Shown: positions 1 to 4,726 of the stretch, one piece after another
How positions within the stretch are numbered: position 1 is the stretch's first letter
Layout: every line of letters starts with the position of its first letter
Source of the DNA: Syntrophomonadaceae bacterium
Lineage (GTDB): Bacteria; Bacillota; Dethiobacteria; DTU022
Direction of reading: 5' to 3'
NCBI GenBank assembly: GCA_007131435.1
Contig: SLQM01000244.1
Span: 1-6,007, forward strand
Length of the DNA stretch: 6,007 nt
Translations under genes and position numbers: made by a program
The notes under the pieces: generated by a model
What the model was told of the DNA's origin: nothing
What the model saw: the letters and a program-made list of their open reading frames with translations, nothing else
Databases searched by the model: none

Positions 1-302
1 CAGATAGATGCATTTTCAGTAATGATCATCGTGGTAATTTTATCTGCCTCTTCTCCGCCATATTCTTCAGGAATGTCACTACCGATAAGTCCAAGTTCAC
101 CAGCTTCTTTTAACAGGCCAATTGTAACACCTTCAGCCATTTCTTCGATTTCATCAATTTTAGGCTCTACCTGGTTCTTCATGAAATCGTAACTGGTTTT
201 CTTAATCATCTTGTGAAGATCATCAAAATCTTCCGGAACAAAAACTGTGTTTTCGTCCACAGGACCAAGCAAAAATGCTCCGCCTTTAATCAGTTCACTC
301 AT
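1..302 (-). CDS. Acyl-CoA dehydrogenase, N-terminal part (cut by left window edge)
   Basis: These are the first 100 codons of a flavin-dependent acyl-CoA dehydrogenase, which oxidises acyl-CoA to trans-2-enoyl-CoA in the cytoplasm and passes electrons to ETF. The frame is open to the edge. The visible N terminus starts MSELIKGGAFLL, followed by a helical stretch and the segment ELGLIGSDIPEEYGG (residues 69-83), a hallmark of the family's N-terminal alpha domain. The LIKGGAFLL opening resembles the longer FadE/YusJ-type enzymes of Bacillota (roughly 590 residues) more than the short 380-residue type; that is recalled, not searched. The catalytic glutamate and FAD-binding parts lie outside the window. 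The ATG at 302 is preceded by an AAGGGGTG ribosome binding site about nine bases upstream. It is on the same strand as the large operon but separated from it by the tRNA region, so it probably has its own promoter. The family call is firm; the chain-length preference is unknown. Confidence 0.9.
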   Translation of the reverse strand, partial: MSELIKGGAFLLGPVDENTVFVPEDFDDLHKMIKKTSYDFMKNQVEPKIDEIEEMAEGVTIGLLKEAGELGLIGSDIPEEYGGEEADKITTMIITENASI

Positions 303-409
303 TAATCTCTTCACCCCTTGTTATAATAGTCAGGCAAATAATACTTTTACCGTTTAATATTTTCGCTGGTTAAGTTTTTATCCCTGCTTTGTGAATTTAT
401 TAACTTATA

Positions 410-439
410 AATATTCTGTCCTTGAATGCAAATTGTCAA
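410..439 (-). promoter_or_regulatory. Candidate sigma-A promoter for the acyl-CoA dehydrogenase (proximal)
   Basis: On the minus strand a perfect -35 TTGACA (434-439) is followed after 18 bases by AATATT (410-415), which matches TATAAT at four of six positions. It would give a leader of roughly 100 bases before the ATG at 302. No riboswitch or T-box signature was recognised in that leader. The perfect -35 box is the main support; the -10 is only fair. Confidence 0.4.
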
Positions 440-501
440 ACTAATATGTTTTTTTAGGGATATTTTTAACATAGGGTATTTTGCAATTCTAGTCCAAGAT
501 T

Positions 502-530
502 ATATTAGGATCATTAAATTGATCTTGCAA
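502..530 (-). promoter_or_regulatory. Candidate distal promoter with an operator-like palindrome in the spacer
   Basis: On the minus strand TTGCAA (525-530) and TAATAT (502-507) are 17 bases apart, and an overlapping perfect TATAAT lies at 499-504. An imperfect inverted repeat, GATCA-N6-TGATC (509-524; seven-base arms with one mismatch when extended), fills the spacer almost exactly. That is a common place for a repressor to bind, so regulation of the acyl-CoA dehydrogenase is possible. The repeat is short and in AT-rich DNA and could be chance. It does not match the Bacillus FadR consensus (TGAATGA-type arms) as I remember it. Confidence 0.3.
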
Positions 531-558
531 TCATAGGCCGGCAAACCCTAATTTTTGC

Positions 559-587
559 TTGCTGTACCAGGCAGACTATGCTAATAT
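559..587 (+). promoter_or_regulatory. Candidate promoter of the tRNA-Leu gene
   Basis: TTGCTG (559-564) and TAATAT (582-587) are separated by 17 bases and sit just upstream of the mature tRNA 5' end at 600, leaving a leader of only about five or six bases. An alternative pairing is TTGCTT (555-560) with TATGCT (577-582) at 16 bases. Both are weak at the -35, so this is a position-based suggestion. Confidence 0.35.
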
Positions 588-599
588 ATGGTACATCCT

Positions 600-684
600 G
601 CCGAAGTGGCGGAACTGGCAGACGCACACGACTCAAAATCGTGCGCCCCCGGGCATGTGGGTTCGACTCCCACCTTCGGCACCA
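600..684 (+). tRNA. tRNA-Leu, anticodon CAA (reads UUG)
   Basis: The sequence folds into a complete class II tRNA. The acceptor stem GCCGAAG (600-606) pairs perfectly with CTTCGGC (674-680). The anticodon stem CACGA/TCGTG (627-631, 639-643) encloses the seven-base loop CTCAAAA with anticodon CAA at 634-636. A long variable arm of about 13 bases with a GCC/GGC stem (644-656) is typical of leucine, serine and bacterial tyrosine tRNAs. The T arm is GTGGG-TTCGACT-CCCAC (657-673). The discriminator is A681, as expected for leucine, and CCA is encoded at 682-684. It stands alone, in the opposite direction to the flanking protein genes, with its own terminator. No duplicated tRNA 3' end that would mark an integrated element is visible in the window. 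Confidence 0.97.
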
Positions 685-699
685 AAGGTTATCATGTTT

Positions 700-732
700 A
701 AGGGTTACAGGACATACCTGTAACCCTTTTTT
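700..732 (+). terminator. Intrinsic terminator of the tRNA-Leu gene
   Basis: A perfect 12-base-pair stem (AAGGGTTACAGG at 700-711 with its complement at 717-728) closes a five-base loop (712-716) and runs into six consecutive T (727-732). This is a canonical rho-independent terminator on the plus strand, 15 bases after the tRNA CCA end. The opposite strand has no T run after the hairpin, so it appears one-directional. Confidence 0.9.
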
Positions 733-800
733 ATGGTCACCTGGATTTGCATCAAGTGGGCATTAAATTACTTATCCCAAATGCCAGGAAAGCTGTTTAT

Positions 801-841
801 GGGTAAAGGGTTAGCTTTGTCTTTAAGCAAACCCTTTACCC
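801..841 (-). terminator. Long hairpin beyond the acyl-CoA synthetase gene; atypical terminator or 3'-end stabiliser
   Basis: GGGTAAAGGGTT (801-812) and its exact complement (830-841) form a 12-base-pair stem. After one A-A mismatch it continues with GCTT/AAGC (814-817, 825-828) around a loop of about seven bases. It starts 14 bases past the stop codon of the last gene of the minus-strand operon, the expected place for its transcript end. Neither strand has a T run after the stem, so it is not a standard intrinsic terminator. It may protect the 3' end, pause polymerase, or work with another factor. The strand assignment is inferred from position. Confidence 0.45.
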
Positions 842-855
842 GTTTAGGGTGAGCT

Positions 856-2733
856 TCAGCTATATATATCCTGCAGTAGATCCTTGTATTTTTCGCTGAT
901 AACGCTTTTCTTGACTTTTAAAGTGGGGGTTAGTTCCTCCCTTTCCATGGTCAAAGCCTCCCCGATAAGCCTGAACTTCTTAACCTGCTCGTAAGTGTCA
1001 AAATTCTGGTTAGCTTTTTCAACTGATCTTTCAAATATTTTTATTATCTCTTCATTCTCAAGTAATTTATCGTCAATCCGTAATGGTACCTGGTCACCGG
1101 TAGAAGCTTCGCGCATCACTGTCAGGCTTTCATCAAACTTAATATTATTATCCCTGGCATAGTCTAAAACTGCCTGGTAAGTAGGCTGAATCAAGGCGGC
1201 AACGAATTTTTCATTATCCCCGACCACAACCGCTTCCTCAATCATGTAGCTCTTCTTTAAAGCTTCTTCAATAGGCAGGGGCGCTACATTTTTTCCAGTT
1301 GACAAAACTAGGATATGTTTCTTTCGCTCACCGAATACCAGGTAGTCATCATCATCAAAGTAACCTATGTCGCCGGTTTTCAACCAGCCATCTTCTGTAA
1401 AGTAGGCTTTTGTTTCTTCCGGCAGCTTGTAATAACCCATCATTACATTATCACCTTTGATCTGGATCTCACCATCTTCAGCTATGCGTTCTTTCACCCC
1501 GGCCAGCGGAGGACCAACGGTTCCGGGTTTGAAACGCCCGACTGGGTTGAGGTTTGAAGGCGCGGCAACTTCAGTCATGCCGTACCCTTCAATAATTGTT
1601 ATTCCAATCCCATTAAAAAAATAGGCCAGGTCTTTACGCAGTGAACTTCCGGACGAACAGGTCCATTTCAGCCGATCAACACCCATCCTGGTCCTGATCT
1701 TTTTAAAAACCAGCTTGTCAGCCAGGCGGTGTTTAAACTTAAAGCCTGATGAAGGTTCTTTCCACTGGCTCTGGGTTTTGCCCATCTCTATTGCCACAGC
1801 TTCAGCCCAGCGGAAAATCCTGCGACGCAGGTATGGGCTGCTGTGAATAGTTTCCATCAAGCGGTTGTGGACTCTCTCAAATAAACGGGGGACAGAAACA
1901 AAGCAGTGCGGCCGAATGAGCGGCAGGTCCTGGGCCAGGGTATCCGGCTTGCTGAAATAGGTTGTTGCAGCAGAATAAGTTGCTGCGAAATAAACAAGGC
2001 GCATGTATACATGGGCAAGAGGTAAAAATGCAAGCAGCGAATCTCCTGGTTTAAATTCTACAAGATCTACTACAGCATAAACATTGAATCGCCAATTCCA
2101 GTGCGAGAGCATCGCGCCTTTAGGCAAACCGGTTGTTCCGCTTGTATAGACTATACTGCTCAAGTCTTCAGGTTTTACGCTTTTCCAGGTTTCTTCATAT
2201 ATTTCGGGATTTTCTTCACCAAAACGTTTGCCGATTTCATAAGCATCTTCAAGACATATTATATCGTCTTCTTTTTCTATCTCGGTGTTTTCAATAGTGA
2301 TAATATGGGTTAGTTTTGGCAGTTGATCACGGATAGAGAGCACTTTGGCAAGCTGCTCATCGTCTTCGAGAATTATAATTTTACTATCCGAATTATCGAC
2401 GATGTATTGTGTAGTTCTTTCAGAGAGAGTTGGATATACGGTTACTGTAACTCCGGCAGCAGTGAGGATTGCAAAATCGGCTACAACCCACTCGTAGCGG
2501 GTTTCAGAAAGCAAGCTAACCTTGTCTTCCTTTTTTATGCCCAGGGAAATCAGGGCTAGGGCAAGGTCTGTTACCTTTTCTCCAATTTCCTGGTATGTAA
2601 TGCTCGTAAAATCTTCTCCTTCACGATAACGCACTGCAACAATGTCCGGGTAACGGGAAACCGTACCCCAGAAAAGCTCATTGATAGATTCTCGTTTTAC
2701 ATCACCAAGTTCACGGCCTTCTACCAATTTCAT
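856..2733 (-). CDS. AMP-forming long-chain-type acyl-CoA synthetase (AMP-binding family)
   Basis: This enzyme activates a fatty or other carboxylic acid with ATP and CoA, through an acyl-adenylate, to give acyl-CoA, AMP and pyrophosphate. From the ATG at 2733 it has 625 residues. The P-loop-like A3 motif YTSGTTGLPKG is at residues 196-206, the adenine-binding motif GYGMTE at 383-388, TGDIG at 453-457, the hinge region FGERKK at 467-472, and the C-terminal catalytic lysine probably in PTLKVKK (about residue 606). The length and the N-terminal layout fit the long-chain (FAA1/FadD15-like) group. An upstream in-frame ATG at 2757 exists, but GGAGGGAG (2738-2745) is ideally spaced for 2733 and falls inside the longer version, so the shorter start is preferred. 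It is the last gene of the operon, 44 bases after the biotin carrier gene. No signal peptide or membrane segment is evident. The substrate is unknown; context suggests it feeds the carboxylase/BKACE pathway. Confidence 0.93.
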   Translation of the reverse strand: MKLVEGRELGDVKRESINELFWGTVSRYPDIVAVRYREGEDFTSITYQEIGEKVTDLALALISLGIKKEDKVSLLSETRYEWVVADFAILTAAGVTVTVYPTLSERTTQYIVDNSDSKIIILEDDEQLAKVLSIRDQLPKLTHIITIENTEIEKEDDIICLEDAYEIGKRFGEENPEIYEETWKSVKPEDLSSIVYTSGTTGLPKGAMLSHWNWRFNVYAVVDLVEFKPGDSLLAFLPLAHVYMRLVYFAATYSAATTYFSKPDTLAQDLPLIRPHCFVSVPRLFERVHNRLMETIHSSPYLRRRIFRWAEAVAIEMGKTQSQWKEPSSGFKFKHRLADKLVFKKIRTRMGVDRLKWTCSSGSSLRKDLAYFFNGIGITIIEGYGMTEVAAPSNLNPVGRFKPGTVGPPLAGVKERIAEDGEIQIKGDNVMMGYYKLPEETKAYFTEDGWLKTGDIGYFDDDDYLVFGERKKHILVLSTGKNVAPLPIEEALKKSYMIEEAVVVGDNEKFVAALIQPTYQAVLDYARDNNIKFDESLTVMREASTGDQVPLRIDDKLLENEEIIKIFERSVEKANQNFDTYEQVKKFRLIGEALTMEREELTPTLKVKKSVISEKYKDLLQDIYS

Positions 2734-2737
2734 ATAA

Positions 2738-2745
2738 CTCCCTCC
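2738..2745 (-). promoter_or_regulatory. Ribosome binding site fixing the acyl-CoA synthetase start
   Basis: GGAGGGAG on the minus strand ends four bases before the ATG at 2733, with its GGAGG core seven bases away. It lies inside the reading frame if the upstream ATG at 2757 is used, and that ATG has only a weak AAGG ahead of it. This supports a start at 2733. Confidence 0.8.
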
Positions 2746-2777
2746 ATCTTTCACCATTAGTTTTTAACCTTAAAAGC

Positions 2778-2993
2778 TCATTCCAGCAGGGCAACCACGT
2801 CTTCCTCTATTACAGAGCTGCCCTCTTTAACCATAATTTCTTTAATTTTTCCATCCTGCGGAGCTTCCACGGGTATTTCCATTTTCATCGACTCCATGAT
2901 CATGATCGTTTCAAATTCTTCTACTTCATCGCCTGCTGTCTTTAATATTTTCCATACATTACCAGTAATTGGTGATAGAACTTCTACTGCCAT
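2778..2993 (-). CDS. Stand-alone biotin carrier protein (biotinyl/lipoyl-attachment, YngHB-like)
   Basis: This 71-residue protein is a bare biotinyl domain that would carry carboxy-biotin between a biotin carboxylase and the carboxyltransferase at the start of the operon. The biotinylation motif MESMKMEI is at residues 33-40, with Lys37 as the predicted biotinylated lysine. The surrounding beta-hammerhead pattern is complete: PITGNVWKI near the start, a GDEV turn, and PQDGKIKEI followed by EGSSV and a final VVALLE strand. It lacks the Ala/Pro-rich linker and N-terminal domain of AccB. It resembles the small Bacillus YngHB protein, including the GN(L/V)WK segment, as I recall it. A GTG at 3002 would add three residues, but the AGAGGAG ribosome binding site overlaps that codon, so the ATG at 2993 is preferred. 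It lies 30 bases after the BKACE gene. Lipoylation is unlikely given the ESMKM motif. Confidence 0.93.
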   Translation of the reverse strand: MAVEVLSPITGNVWKILKTAGDEVEEFETIMIMESMKMEIPVEAPQDGKIKEIMVKEGSSVIEEDVVALLE

Positions 2994-3001
2994 TTTTTTC
3001 A

Positions 3002-3008
3002 CTCCTCT
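3002..3008 (-). promoter_or_regulatory. Ribosome binding site fixing the biotin carrier start
   Basis: AGAGGAG on the minus strand sits eight bases before the ATG at 2993. Its last base is the first base of the in-frame GTG at 3002, leaving no spacing for that codon, so the ATG is the likely start. Confidence 0.75.
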
Positions 3009-3023
3009 TTCAAAATATATAGG

Positions 3024-3872
3024 TTAAAGCTTCAGAAGCTGTTTTGCTTCATCTACGGAAGCCGGTTCACGGCCAATATCCCGGGCCATACGCGCTGCTT
3101 TTTCCACCAGCGGACCGTTACCTTCTGCCATTTCGCCCGGCGCAAGATAGAAATTGTCTTCCAGGCCAACCCGGATATTGCCACCAAGTGAAAGAGCCGT
3201 GGCACATAACAACCACTGCTCGTAGCTAACACCGATCACCTGCCATGGAATGCCTGCCGGAACACGTGAAGAGAGGTAGACCAGGTTCTGGGCCGTGGCC
3301 TGGATTCCACCCACAACACCCAAAATGCAGCTTACCTGGAAACGCTCCAGCAAACCCATATCCATCAATGGATATACTGTTTCCAGGTGGCCCACATCAA
3401 AACATTCGCATTCCGGTTGAACCCCGTTATCTTTCATTGTTTGCAGGTAATAGATAATGTCGGGAATGGGGTTTAAAAATTCGATCGAAAAAACAAAGTC
3501 CTGACGCCTTTTACTGTATTTCGCATAATTCATGGTGCCCATGTTAAGGGCTGCAATTTCAGGTTTGCAAACCGGGATATGGGCAATTCTTTCTTCACGG
3601 GAAACTCCTACAGCACCGGTAGAGAAATTGATCAGCACCGGGCTGCGTTTGCGAACTTCCCTGTGGATTTTCTCGAATACGGGCACTGCTATGGAAGGGG
3701 TCCCGTCGTCTTCGCGGGCATGGATATGAACCACGGATGCACCGGCTTCATGTGCGCGCCTTGCCTCTTCACCGATCTCTTCTGCAGTATAGGGAATATG
3801 CGGACACTGCATCTTGTTTGCTACTGCGCCTGTCAGAGCAGCCGTGATTACCACTTTATCCTTTAGCGACAT
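3024..3872 (-). CDS. Beta-keto acid cleavage enzyme (BKACE, DUF849 / Kce family)
   Basis: BKACE enzymes are zinc-dependent TIM-barrel proteins that condense a beta-keto acid with acetyl-CoA and split it into acetoacetate and a new acyl-CoA. The founding member, Kce, acts on 3-keto-5-aminohexanoate in lysine fermentation. This 282-residue protein has normal family length. Visible signatures are TAALTGAVANK (residues 10-20), the zinc-ligand pair in VVHIHAR (His49, His51), INFSTGA (81-87), ALNMGTMN (108-115), GVVGG (185-189) and IRVGLEDN (233-240), where Glu238 should be the third zinc ligand and Arg234/Asp239 the catalytic partners. In Kce, as I recall, Glu14 contacts the substrate amino group; the aligned residue here is Val17, arguing against an amino-keto acid substrate. 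The ATG has an AAAGGAG site (3881-3887) eight bases upstream. The gene follows the crotonase gene by 18 bases. The family is firm; the substrate is not determined. Confidence 0.92.
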   Translation of the reverse strand: MSLKDKVVITAALTGAVANKMQCPHIPYTAEEIGEEARRAHEAGASVVHIHAREDDGTPSIAVPVFEKIHREVRKRSPVLINFSTGAVGVSREERIAHIPVCKPEIAALNMGTMNYAKYSKRRQDFVFSIEFLNPIPDIIYYLQTMKDNGVQPECECFDVGHLETVYPLMDMGLLERFQVSCILGVVGGIQATAQNLVYLSSRVPAGIPWQVIGVSYEQWLLCATALSLGGNIRVGLEDNFYLAPGEMAEGNGPLVEKAARMARDIGREPASVDEAKQLLKL

Positions 3873-3890
3873 TTTGATTGCTCCTTTCTT

Positions 3891-4676
3891 TTATTTACCC
3901 CGCCACACAGGCTCCCTTTTTTCCATGAAAGAAGAAACGCCTTCAATCATATCTTCAGCCTGCATATTCAGGGCCAGCATACCGGACAAATATTCCATGG
4001 CCTGCTCGTAATCCAGGTCGCGCATGGTATAGAATGCACGCCTGCCCAGACGCAAGATTGCCGGGCTTTTACTGTTGAGGATCTCAGATACCTGCTCAAC
4101 GCTGTGATCAAGCTTTTCTTTTTCAACTACCTGGTTGACAAATCCCATCTCGCAGGCCCTGGAAGCGCTGATCTTTTCCCCGGTCAGCATCATTTCCATC
4201 AGTTTTTTGCTGCTGCCCGTATTGCGGATCAGGGTTGCCATGATAATATAGGGAAACAGGCCCAGGTTTATTTCCGGGGTGCCAAAACGGGCTTCTTCGG
4301 AGGCCAAAACTATATCGCAGGCGCACATCAGGCCCATGCCTCCTCCCAGCGCCAAACCCTGCACCCTGGCGACGATCGGTTTTTTCAGTTCTTTTATCAC
4401 CCTTAACAAACTGATAAAAGTTCTCTGCAGTTCGTGACGGTCAAGAGGGCCAAGCTGCATTGCCTCGCCGCCACCCATGTCCATACCGGCACAAAATGCT
4501 TTATCGCCTGACCCGGTTAATACAAGGCTTACCACTTCCCCGTTATCTTCAAACTCTTTAATCGCTTTGATTAACTCCCGCAGCATTTCCGGGTTCATCG
4601 AATTACGCCGCTCTTCCCGGTTGAGAATAATCCAGCCGGTTTTTCCACGAACTTCTGTTATAATGGTTTCATACAT
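3891..4676 (-). CDS. Enoyl-CoA hydratase/isomerase family protein (crotonase fold)
   Basis: This is a 261-residue crotonase, the usual length, expected to act on an enoyl-CoA thioester in the cytoplasm. The oxyanion-hole regions are visible as AFCAGMD (residues 60-66) and LALGGGMGLMCACD (108-121). The glutamate in FGTPEINLG (Glu135) matches Glu164 of rat hydratase. The position of Glu144, exactly 20 residues earlier, is Gly115. Hydratases normally use both glutamates, whereas several isomerases and other crotonases keep only the second, so simple hydration should not be assumed. The segment LFPYIIMATLIRN (140-152) replaces the GAGGTQRL loop of classical hydratases. The start is an ATG with AAAGGAAG upstream. 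The gene lies 50 bases after the carboxyltransferase and 18 before the BKACE. Its place in the operon matches yngF (methylglutaconyl-CoA hydratase-like) of Bacillus. Confidence 0.9.
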   Translation of the reverse strand: MYETIITEVRGKTGWIILNREERRNSMNPEMLRELIKAIKEFEDNGEVVSLVLTGSGDKAFCAGMDMGGGEAMQLGPLDRHELQRTFISLLRVIKELKKPIVARVQGLALGGGMGLMCACDIVLASEEARFGTPEINLGLFPYIIMATLIRNTGSSKKLMEMMLTGEKISASRACEMGFVNQVVEKEKLDHSVEQVSEILNSKSPAILRLGRRAFYTMRDLDYEQAMEYLSGMLALNMQAEDMIEGVSSFMEKREPVWRGK

Positions 4677-4726
4677 CTATAACTTCCTTTCACATTTTAT
4701 TGTAAAGAAAATCCACACGCCGTCTT

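Noticed and set aside
303..409. Possible riboswitch or T-box in the leader of the acyl-CoA dehydrogenase
   Set aside because: The stretch is AT-rich, has no strong stem pair, no T-box-like AGGGTGGNACCGCG segment and no terminator before the ATG.
600..684. tRNA 3' end as an attachment site of an integrated element
   Set aside because: No integrase gene and no second copy of the tRNA 3' end are visible in the window; the flanking genes are ordinary metabolic genes.
578..766. A 62-codon plus-strand reading frame running through the tRNA and its terminator
   Set aside because: It overlaps a perfectly folded tRNA-Leu and a terminator, so the frame is incidental.
3044..3866. Several plus-strand reading frames opposite the BKACE gene
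   Set aside because: They lie antisense to a well-conserved gene, have no family resemblance I can see, and reflect the codon bias of the real gene.
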